NCBI GenBank assembly: GCA_934279105.1
Contig: CAKQWR010000134.1
Span: 1-5,347, forward strand
Direction: 5' to 3'
Source: an uncultured Oribacterium sp.
Lineage (GTDB): Bacteria; Bacillota; Clostridia; Lachnospirales; Lachnospiraceae
DNA: 5,347 nt
Below, one piece after another: positions 1 through 5,347 of the stretch. Position 1 is the first letter of the stretch. The number at the start of each line of letters is the position of its first letter. The position numbers were made by a program, and so were the translations under genes. Below the pieces are notes generated by a model that was not told the DNA's origin, ran no database searches, and saw only the letters and a program-made list of their open reading frames with translations.

Positions 1-21
1 ATTTAATATAGATCCTTATTC

Positions 22-28
22 AGGAGGT
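22..28 (+). promoter_or_regulatory. Ribosome binding site of the Asp23-family gene
   Basis: AGGAGGT is close to a full Shine-Dalgarno match. The AGGAGG core ends six bases before the ATG at 34, which is ideal spacing and fixes the start. The AT-rich bases 1-13 just upstream (TTTAATATAGAT) could contain a -10 element, but any matching -35 would lie before the window, so no promoter is called. Confidence 0.85.
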
Positions 29-33
29 ACGAT

Positions 34-390
34 ATGAGAGGAACGATTGCATCCAAAATGGGTGAGATTCAGATAACTCCCGACGTTATTGCGGCCTATG
101 CTGGCATGACTGCCGTTGAGTGCTTCGGCATTGTGGGCATGGCGAAGGTTTCTGTACAGCAGGGACTGGTCAAGCTTCTTAAGCGTGAAAGTCAGGCGAA
201 GGGCATTCTCGTGACGATGGAAGAAGATGGTATTTCCCTGGATTTCCATGTCATAGTGGCATATGGCGTCAGCATTCAGGCTGTCGCTGAGAACCTGATC
301 GAGAATGTTCGTTACAAGGTAGAAGAGTATACTGGTATGAAGGTGAAGGATGTGAACGTCTATGTAGAGGGCGTCCGTGTCATTGACTAA
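34..390 (+). CDS. yloU: Asp23/Gls24 family envelope stress response protein (YloU type)
   Basis: This complete 118-residue protein is the usual length for the short YloU branch of the Asp23/Gls24 family (DUF322). What is seen: an N-terminal GEIQITPDVIAAYAG segment (about 10-24), the family-typical CFGIVGM (30-36), VIVAYG (73-78) and a C-terminal VNVYVEGVRV (107-116). These match B. subtilis YloU block by block as I recall it. There is no signal peptide or membrane segment, so it is predicted to be cytosolic. In staphylococci Asp23 is tethered at the membrane by a partner, and Gls24 proteins are linked to envelope stress; the molecular role of the YloU branch is not well defined. The next gene, a FakA/YloV-family kinase, starts 25 bases after the stop, so cotranscription is likely. 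The pairing is conserved across Firmicutes. Family assignment is firm, biological role is not. Confidence 0.95.
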   Translation: MRGTIASKMGEIQITPDVIAAYAGMTAVECFGIVGMAKVSVQQGLVKLLKRESQAKGILVTMEEDGISLDFHVIVAYGVSIQAVAENLIENVRYKVEEYTGMKVKDVNVYVEGVRVID

Positions 391-400
391 GTAGCTTTAC

Positions 401-407
401 AAGGAGG
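401..407 (+). promoter_or_regulatory. Ribosome binding site that selects the GTG start of the fakA-like gene
   Basis: AAGGAGG lies in the 25-base gap after yloU, eight bases before a GTG at 416. This strong site justifies the non-ATG start. The N-terminus it yields (MGNQIDALQLKNAFLAGA) has the expected family length ahead of the conserved PVPDGDTGTNM motif. Confidence 0.85.
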
Positions 408-415
408 AATTACCT

Positions 416-2113
416 GTGGGTAATCAGATAGATGCTTTACAGCTGAAAAATGCATTTCTTGCCGGCGCAAATAACTTAAATGCCAAAAAGGAATGGATCA
501 ATGAGTTAAACGTGTTCCCTGTCCCGGATGGAGACACAGGTACGAACATGACGATGACCATTATGTCGGCTGCTCGCGAGGTTGCAGCAATCGATGCACC
601 GACACTTGAGAATGTTGCGAAGGCGATGGCCAGTGGTTCTCTCCGTGGCGCTCGCGGAAACTCCGGCGTTATTCTGAGCCAGCTGATTCGTGGCTTTACG
701 AAGGAGATTCGTGAGCATGCAGATGAGCAGGGAATCGATAACCTGATCATCGCGCGTGCATTCAGTCGTGCAGTTGAAACGGCATATAAGGCTGTTATGA
801 AACCGAAAGAGGGTACGATTCTGACCGTTGCAAAGGGCATGGCGGATCGCATCACGGAGCTTTCAGTCACGGATGAAGATTTACTGACGATGCTTGAAAA
901 AGTTGTTGCATATGGTGATGAGGTGCTTTCGAAAACACCGGAGATGCTTCCGGTACTGAAGGAGGCAGGTGTTGTGGATTCCGGCGGTCAGGGTCTTATG
1001 ACTGTTGTGAAGGGCGCGCTGGCTTCACTGAAGGGCGAAGAGGTTGTTCTTGAACTTGGCGAAGACGGTGCTGCGAAGACGGAAGCTCCGGCGGAGCGGA
1101 AATCCCGTGGTGAAATCTCTACCGCAGACATCAAGTTTGGTTACTGTACCGAGTTTATGGTAAATGGTGATCATGAGTTCACAGATGAAGAGGTGGATAG
1201 CCTCCGCGAGTGGCTGAATGGTGTCGGTGACTCCATCGTATGTTTCTCTGATGAAAATATTATCAAGGTACATGTGCATACGAATCATCCGGGCAATGCC
1301 TTTGAAAAGGGCCTTACCATGGGCTATCTCTCAAAGATGAAGGTCGACAATATGCGTCTCGAGCATCATGAGGTGCTGATCGAAGATGCATCGAAGATTG
1401 CAGAAGAGAAAAAGGAAGAAACAGCAGCGGTGGAAGCACCGACGGAGCCGGCGAAGGAGTATGGATTCATCTCCGTATCTGCTGGTGAGGGTCTTACAGA
1501 AATCTTCCGCGGCATCGGTGTCGATTATGTTATCGAGGGTGGGCAGACGATGAATCCTTCCACCGAAGATATCCTGAATGCCTGCGATCATGTAAATGCG
1601 GAGACGATTTTTGTTCTTCCAAATAATAAGAACATTATTCTTGCCGCAAACCAGGCAAAGGATATCATTGAAGATAAGACGATTATCGTCGTTCCGACGA
1701 AGACGATTCCTCAGGGAATTACTGCGATGATCAGTTTCAGTCCGGATATGAGCCCGGAAGAAAATCTCGAGGCGATGAAGGATGCATCCCAGTGTGTACG
1801 CACAGGAGAAATCACCTATGCGGTACGGAATACCACGATTGATGGACATGCCATCGAGAAGGATGACATCATGGCACTGGGGGATGATGGTTTACTGGCT
1901 GTAGCGAAGGATAAGGATCAGGCTGTTATTGAAGCCGTAAAACGTATGGTCAATGATGAGTCTGAAATTATCACCATTTACTATGGTCAGGATATTTCAG
2001 AGGAAGAAGCTGAGGAGCTGTCTGCACGTATACGTAAGGCATACCCGCAGGTCGAGACTGAGCTTCAGTATGGTGGACAGCCGATTTACTATTATTTCCT
2101 GTCTGTTGAGTGA
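416..2113 (+). CDS. fakA: DAK2 domain kinase, FakA/YloV family (probable fatty acid kinase catalytic subunit)
   Basis: This complete 565-residue protein has the three-part layout of the FakA/YloV family. The N-terminal DhaL/DAK2 kinase domain (about 1-205) carries PVPDGDTGTNM (35-45, with D38 and D40 as likely metal ligands), GSLRGARGNSGVILSQ (74-89), KEGTILTV (131-138) and AGVVDSGGQGL (184-194). A middle domain (about 236-320) holds GYCTEF with C244 and KVHVHTNHPG with H286 and H288. These correspond to the Cys/His cluster described as zinc-binding in S. aureus FakA. Two Glu/Ala/Pro-rich linkers (about 217-233 and 323-348) flank it. The C-terminal DegV-like domain (about 349-565) contains GGQTMNPST (375-383) and ends YYYFLSVE. 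FakA phosphorylates fatty acids held by a separate FakB protein, feeding acyl phosphate to PlsX/PlsY phospholipid synthesis. No fakB is in this window, so the substrate is inferred from the family. The gene starts with GTG, follows yloU closely and ends just before a strong terminator. Confidence 0.93.
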   Translation: MGNQIDALQLKNAFLAGANNLNAKKEWINELNVFPVPDGDTGTNMTMTIMSAAREVAAIDAPTLENVAKAMASGSLRGARGNSGVILSQLIRGFTKEIREHADEQGIDNLIIARAFSRAVETAYKAVMKPKEGTILTVAKGMADRITELSVTDEDLLTMLEKVVAYGDEVLSKTPEMLPVLKEAGVVDSGGQGLMTVVKGALASLKGEEVVLELGEDGAAKTEAPAERKSRGEISTADIKFGYCTEFMVNGDHEFTDEEVDSLREWLNGVGDSIVCFSDENIIKVHVHTNHPGNAFEKGLTMGYLSKMKVDNMRLEHHEVLIEDASKIAEEKKEETAAVEAPTEPAKEYGFISVSAGEGLTEIFRGIGVDYVIEGGQTMNPSTEDILNACDHVNAETIFVLPNNKNIILAANQAKDIIEDKTIIVVPTKTIPQGITAMISFSPDMSPEENLEAMKDASQCVRTGEITYAVRNTTIDGHAIEKDDIMALGDDGLLAVAKDKDQAVIEAVKRMVNDESEIITIYYGQDISEEEAEELSARIRKAYPQVETELQYGGQPIYYYFLSVE

Positions 2114-2129
2114 TCGTATGAAATAAGAT

Positions 2130-2160
2130 GAGCTCCTGAGGAAACTCAGGAGCTCTTTTT
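2130..2160 (+). terminator. Rho-independent terminator after the fakA-like gene
   Basis: A perfect 11-bp stem (GAGCTCCTGAG at 2130-2140 paired with CTCAGGAGCTC at 2145-2155) closes on a GAAA tetraloop (2141-2144). Five T follow at 2156-2160. It begins 16 bases after the TGA stop. The other strand lacks a T-run after the stem, so it acts only on + strand transcription. It should end the yloU-fakA unit and separate it from recG. The T-run is short and followed by A5, so some readthrough is possible. Confidence 0.92.
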
Positions 2161-2254
2161 AAAAATAATGATTCCGAAAGTGTTGCCGAGCCTTTCGATG
2201 ACAGGGTACTTGGATTAGTGTTTCTAAGATTTTGTTTCGTACATTGCAGAGAAT

Positions 2255-2260
2255 GAGGAG
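2255..2260 (+). promoter_or_regulatory. Ribosome binding site of recG, unusually close to the start
   Basis: GAGGAG ends only three bases before the ATG at 2264; if just GAGG (2255-2258) pairs, the spacing is five. No in-frame ATG, GTG or TTG lies between the upstream in-frame TAA (2225-2227) and this ATG. The next in-frame ATG falls near residue 57, too far inside the protein, so the start stands despite the tight spacing. Confidence 0.65.
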
Positions 2261-2263
2261 AGC

Positions 2264-4300
2264 ATGCAACTTACAGATCTGAAGGGCATCGGCCCGAAAA
2301 CAGAAAAGCTTTTTCAGAAGCTGGGAATCCGAACACCTGAGGATCTCACCTGCTATTTCCCGCATACGTATCTTACTTATCCGAAGACGAAGGTCGTCGA
2401 CAGTCTCGTGGATGGTGAACAGCAGGCGGTCATGGGCATGCTTGATAAAGATGCGACGGTCGTGAATCTTCATGGCCTCGTTATGACGACGGCCTATGTA
2501 CGGGACCTCTCGGGAAAGCTACGCCTGACATGGTTTCACTCCCCTTTTCTGAAAAGCACGCTACGTGCCGGCTCAGTATTGGTATTTCTTGGAAAAGTCA
2601 GCAACTTTAAGGGGCAGAGAACGATGCAGCAGCCTCGGATCTTTAAGCCGGAGGAATACGAAGCTAAGATAGGTGCTTTGGAACCGGTATATGGACAGAC
2701 AAAGGGCCTATCCAACAACACGATTCTGAAGGCAGTGCGTCAGGCGGTGGAGGTCACAACGCCGCGCCCTGATTTTGTTCCGGAGGCGATTCGCTATAAT
2801 CGTGCGCTGATGGATATGCGTACAGCAATCGTCATGATGCATTTTCCGAAAACGATGGAGGATTTCGAAGCCGCCAGAAAGCGCCTCGCTTTTAATGAGC
2901 TTTTTCTCTTTTCACTTGCGCTTGAGGAGAAGAAAGAACATCGTTCGGAAGAACGCTCTGACTTTGTGATCGAGACACATTCGGAAGTTCGCTCTCTCGT
3001 GAAGAACTTACCATTTCGGCTTACAGAAGGACAAAAGACGGCAGTACAGGATATCGCGAAGGACATGCAGTCCGGTTACGTGATGAATCGTCTTGTGCAG
3101 GGAGATGTCGGTTCCGGAAAGACCATCGTCGCCTTCATTGCGATGCTGGAAACGGCGCTCAGCGGTTATCAGACAGCGTTGATGGCACCGACGGAAATAC
3201 TGGCGGAGCAGCACTATGCGAAGATGAAAGCGTTGATCGAGGAAAATGCCCTCCTGCTTCGGCCGGTCCTCGTGACGGGATCGATGACAGCGAAGGAACG
3301 GAAAACGGTATATGAACGCATTGCCACCCACGATGCGGATATCATCATTGGCACACATGCGCTGTTTCAGGAGAAGATAGTTTATGATGAACTGGCGCTT
3401 GTTATCACAGATGAGCAGCATCGTTTCGGTGTGAATCAGAGACAGGAGCTTTCGGAGAAGGGGCGACGACCGCATACGCTTGTGATGTCGGCAACGCCGA
3501 TTCCGAGAACCCTCGCGATGCTGCTCTATGCGGATATGCAGGTGAGCCTGATTCGTGAACGACCTGCAAACCGGATGCCGATCAAGAATGCGGTCGTCGA
3601 TGAGAATTATCGAAGACATGCCTATAAATTTATATATGAAGAGATCCGAAAGGGACGCCAGGCTTATATCATATGTCCGATGGTCGAAGCAAATGACATG
3701 CTTGATCTTGAGAATGTATCGGATTATGTGCAAAAGATTCGTGAAATTTTTCCAAAAGAAGTGAAGATTGCAAAACTCCATGGTAAGATGAAGCCGGCAG
3801 AAAAAGAAGAGGTCATGGCCCGCTTTCTGGCCAAGGAAATAGACCTGCTTGTGTCGACAACGGTTGTTGAAGTCGGTGTGGATGTGCCGAACGCGACGGT
3901 GATGATGGTCGAAAATGCTGAACGCTTCGGTCTTGCACAGCTGCATCAGCTGCGCGGACGTGTGGGACGTTCGGAGCATCAGAGTTTTTGTATATTCGTC
4001 GATACGCAAAACTCGGAAACTTCGAAGAAACGACTGCAGATTCTGGCGAGTTCGAACGATGGATTTTATATCGCAGAGCAGGACCTGAAGCTCCGGGGAC
4101 CGGGGGATATTTTCGGTGTACGTCAGTCAGGCGCACTGGAATTTTCTGTTGCGGATATCTATGAGGATAGCACACTTCTGCGAGAAGCAGCGGAAGATGC
4201 GGCTTATATCCTGAAGATGGACCGAACGCTCGCTCTTCCGGAGCATGAGGAACTGAAAAAACAGCTTGATCAGTTCCTCGCCAAGAGCTGTACATTGTGA
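2264..4300 (+). CDS. recG: ATP-dependent DNA helicase RecG
   Basis: This 678-residue protein is full length for RecG (about 680-690 in well-studied bacteria). RecG is a monomeric double-strand DNA translocase that remodels stalled replication forks, regresses them and processes Holliday junctions and R-loops. Seen in order: N-terminal LKGIGPKTEKLFQKLGI (6-22); an OB-fold wedge region (about 60-130) that would split the fork; Walker A GDVGSGKT (280-287); TEILAEQ; Walker B box DEQH (383-386), the RecG/Mfd form of DEAD; SATPIPRTLA (409-418); then the second RecA lobe with KLHGKM, STTVVEVGVDVPNA and QLRGRVGR (562-569). The translocation-hairpin region DLKLRGPGDIFGVRQSG (607-623) follows. All core motifs are intact. 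The stop is doubled in frame (TGA TAA at 4298-4303). rsmD follows after 27 bases, so the two are probably one transcript. Upstream, the terminator at 2130-2160 cuts recG off from the fakA unit. Confidence 0.98.
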   Translation: MQLTDLKGIGPKTEKLFQKLGIRTPEDLTCYFPHTYLTYPKTKVVDSLVDGEQQAVMGMLDKDATVVNLHGLVMTTAYVRDLSGKLRLTWFHSPFLKSTLRAGSVLVFLGKVSNFKGQRTMQQPRIFKPEEYEAKIGALEPVYGQTKGLSNNTILKAVRQAVEVTTPRPDFVPEAIRYNRALMDMRTAIVMMHFPKTMEDFEAARKRLAFNELFLFSLALEEKKEHRSEERSDFVIETHSEVRSLVKNLPFRLTEGQKTAVQDIAKDMQSGYVMNRLVQGDVGSGKTIVAFIAMLETALSGYQTALMAPTEILAEQHYAKMKALIEENALLLRPVLVTGSMTAKERKTVYERIATHDADIIIGTHALFQEKIVYDELALVITDEQHRFGVNQRQELSEKGRRPHTLVMSATPIPRTLAMLLYADMQVSLIRERPANRMPIKNAVVDENYRRHAYKFIYEEIRKGRQAYIICPMVEANDMLDLENVSDYVQKIREIFPKEVKIAKLHGKMKPAEKEEVMARFLAKEIDLLVSTTVVEVGVDVPNATVMMVENAERFGLAQLHQLRGRVGRSEHQSFCIFVDTQNSETSKKRLQILASSNDGFYIAEQDLKLRGPGDIFGVRQSGALEFSVADIYEDSTLLREAAEDAAYILKMDRTLALPEHEELKKQLDQFLAKSCTL

Positions 4301-4327
4301 TAATTCGTTTAAAGAAAGAGAGTACAT

Positions 4328-4885
4328 ATGAGAGTAATTGCAGGAACCGCACGGAGTCTTCAGCTGAAGACCGTGGATTCGATGGATACCCGTCCGACGC
4401 AGGATCGTATCAAAGAAACCCTTTTCAACATTTTGCAGTTCGAGGTGCAGGGAATAGATTTCCTTGATCTTTTCGCTGGCTCCGGCGGAATCGGTATCGA
4501 GGCCATCTCGCGTGGTGCACGACGTGCGGTCTTCGTGGATAATGCACCTAAGTCGATTCGCTGTATTCAGGAGAATCTGGAACACTGTAAGTTCACCGAG
4601 CAGGGTGTGGTGATCGCCTCTGATTACATGTCGGCGTTGAATCGTTTACGCAATGCCGGATACAACTTCAGCGTGGTCTTCATGGATCCGCCATACAATC
4701 ATGGATTTGAGCGGAAAGCGATGGATATCCTTCACGACATGGATTATGTTGATGAACATACGCTCTTCATCATCGAGGCAGATCTCGACGATGATCTGGT
4801 CGATGATATCGAAGCACTCGGCTATACGCTCGTGCGAGAAAAACTGTATAAGACGAATAAGCATGTATTCTTCCGTAAAAAGTAA
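4328..4885 (+). CDS. rsmD: 16S rRNA (guanine(966)-N2)-methyltransferase RsmD
   Basis: This complete 185-residue protein is normal length for RsmD, which uses S-adenosylmethionine to methylate the N2 of G966 (E. coli numbering) in 16S rRNA during small-subunit assembly. Seen: the family-defining start MRVIAGTARS (1-10), TRPTQDRIKETLFNIL (21-36), the SAM-binding glycine-rich loop LDLFAGSGGIGIEAISRGA (46-64), an acidic residue after the second strand (D71 in FVDN), and the catalytic DPPY tetrad (120-123) in VVFMDPPY. The C-terminal part has an acidic stretch, ADLDDDLVDDIEALG, then YKTNKHVFFRK. The ribosome binding site is weak (AGAGAG around 4317-4322), so translation may depend partly on ribosomes finishing recG 27 bases upstream; that is inference. 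Two in-frame stops occur (TAA TAA, 4883-4888). The adjacent rsmD-coaD order is widely conserved in bacteria. Confidence 0.97.
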   Translation: MRVIAGTARSLQLKTVDSMDTRPTQDRIKETLFNILQFEVQGIDFLDLFAGSGGIGIEAISRGARRAVFVDNAPKSIRCIQENLEHCKFTEQGVVIASDYMSALNRLRNAGYNFSVVFMDPPYNHGFERKAMDILHDMDYVDEHTLFIIEADLDDDLVDDIEALGYTLVREKLYKTNKHVFFRKK

Positions 4886-4907
4886 TAAAAACTTTGGAAG
4901 ATCGTAC

Positions 4908-4935
4908 TTGTCAAGAGATGAAAAAGGCATAAGAT
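4908..4935 (+). promoter_or_regulatory. Candidate sigma-A promoter for coaD
   Basis: In the 73-base gap between rsmD and coaD, TTGTCA (4908-4913, five of six to the -35 consensus) is followed after 16 bases by TAAGAT (4930-4935, four of six to the -10 consensus). Transcription would begin near 4942, giving a leader of about 17 bases that still includes the ribosome binding site. No terminator is visible after rsmD, so readthrough from recG-rsmD is also expected. This is a consensus match by eye only. Confidence 0.4.
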
Positions 4936-4958
4936 AGTAGCTTGGAAAGAAGAGTAGT

Positions 4959-5347
4959 ATGAAAATTGGAATCTATCCTGGATCGTTTGATCCGGTAACC
5001 TACGGACATCTGGATATCATCGAAAGAGGGGCTAAGATCGTAGATAAGCTCATCGTTGGTGTACTTACAAACAACGCGAAAACTCCGTTGTTTTCAAGTG
5101 AAGAACGTGTTAGAATGATTAATAATTTGACGAAACATCTCGATAATGTCGAGGTAAAGGCTTTCGATGGCCTGACGGTTGATTTCGCACACGCGGAAGG
5201 TGCAACCGTAATCGTCAGAGGACTTCGTGCTGTGACTGATTTTGAGTATGAGCTTCAGCTCGCGCAGACAAATAAAGTCATTGCACCGGATATCGATACG
5301 ATCTTTCTAACAACAAATCTGAAGTATTCCTATCTCAGCTCCAGCAC
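4959..5347 (+). CDS. coaD: Phosphopantetheine adenylyltransferase CoaD, 3' end cut by the window
   Basis: The frame is open from the ATG at 4959 to the window edge, giving 129 complete codons of a protein usually about 160 residues long. CoaD transfers AMP from ATP to 4'-phosphopantetheine to make dephospho-CoA, the penultimate step of coenzyme A synthesis, as a cytosolic hexamer. Seen: [13 protein letters not shown] (5-17) with the nucleotidyltransferase TxGH signature (T14, H17); K41, probably the conserved substrate-binding lysine; FSSEERV (45-51); [19 protein letters not shown] (84-102) with conserved R87 and R90; and the beginning of the C-terminal signature, YLSSS (125-129), followed by AC, which must encode Thr. 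The missing end should hold the rest of the (S/T)xVKE-type motif and the final helices. The ribosome binding site is modest (AGAAGAG at 4948-4954, four bases before ATG). The truncation comes from the window boundary and gives no sign of gene damage. Confidence 0.96.
   Translation, partial: MKIGIYPGSFDPVTYGHLDIIERGAKIVDKLIVGVLTNNAKTPLFSSEERVRMINNLTKHLDNVEVKAFDGLTVDFAHAEGATVIVRGLRAVTDFEYELQLAQTNKVIAPDIDTIFLTTNLKYSYLSSS

Noticed and set aside
1..13. AT-rich TTTAATATAGAT as a -10 element for yloU
   Set aside because: The region where a -35 would sit is outside the window, so the promoter cannot be judged from this sequence.
1678..1690. Perfect inverted repeat GACGAT-T-ATCGTC
   Set aside because: It is inside the fakA-like coding sequence, encodes ordinary conserved-looking residues, is only 6 bp per arm and stands alone, so chance is the simplest explanation.
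2168..2218. A possible 16-codon peptide (MIPKVLPSLSMTGYLD) in the gap between the terminator and recG
   Set aside because: No ribosome binding site precedes the ATG, which is only eight bases past the terminator T-run; a frame this short is expected by chance.
2942..2955. Small hairpin CGTTC-GGAA-GAACG inside recG
   Set aside because: The stem is five base pairs, lies within coding sequence and has no T-run; no regulatory role can be supported.
3008..4009. A 333-codon open frame on the minus strand within recG
   Set aside because: It lies wholly opposite a clearly functional recG, would begin with TTG, shows no recognisable domain, and its His/Arg/Cys/Ile-rich composition is typical of a shadow of a codon-biased gene.
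4653..4937. A 94-codon + strand frame overlapping the end of rsmD and the gap before coaD
   Set aside because: It is out of frame with rsmD over most of its length, is rich in Ser/Ile/Arg/Met/Trp as frame-shifted products are, and resembles no family I know; the rsmD frame is clearly the real one.

Overview
The window reads as an ordinary, well-conserved chromosomal stretch from a low-to-moderate GC Firmicute. The order yloU - fakA-like (yloV) - recG - rsmD - coaD, all on the + strand, is a standard Bacillota housekeeping neighbourhood. The Asp23-family protein (for example its VECFGIVGM, VIVAYGVSI and VNVYVEGVRVID segments) resembles Lachnospiraceae versions best from memory. Base composition looks close to half GC and is even across all five genes, with no sign of transferred DNA.

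Layout: positions 1-33 are a short leader with a strong ribosome binding site. At 34-390 is an Asp23/Gls24 protein (YloU type). At 416-2113 is a complete DAK2/DhaL-type kinase of the FakA/YloV family, started by GTG. A near-perfect Rho-independent terminator (2130-2160) closes this first pair. After about 100 bases with no recognisable gene, 2264-4300 encodes full-length RecG. At 4328-4885 is RsmD, the 16S rRNA guanine-N2 methyltransferase, 27 bases behind recG. After 73 bases that hold a plausible sigma-A promoter, coaD (phosphopantetheine adenylyltransferase) starts at 4959 and runs off the window end, with roughly 80% of the protein present.

How the genes relate: yloU and the kinase are probably cotranscribed, linking an envelope-associated Asp23 protein with a probable exogenous fatty-acid kinase. 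recG and rsmD form a second tight pair (replication fork rescue and rRNA modification). coaD (coenzyme A synthesis) is either the tail of that unit or separately promoted. These are neighbours by conserved order and do not form one pathway. I found no RNA gene, CRISPR array, mobile element or phage remnant. The useful observations concern transcription-unit boundaries; I do not see an undescribed system here.
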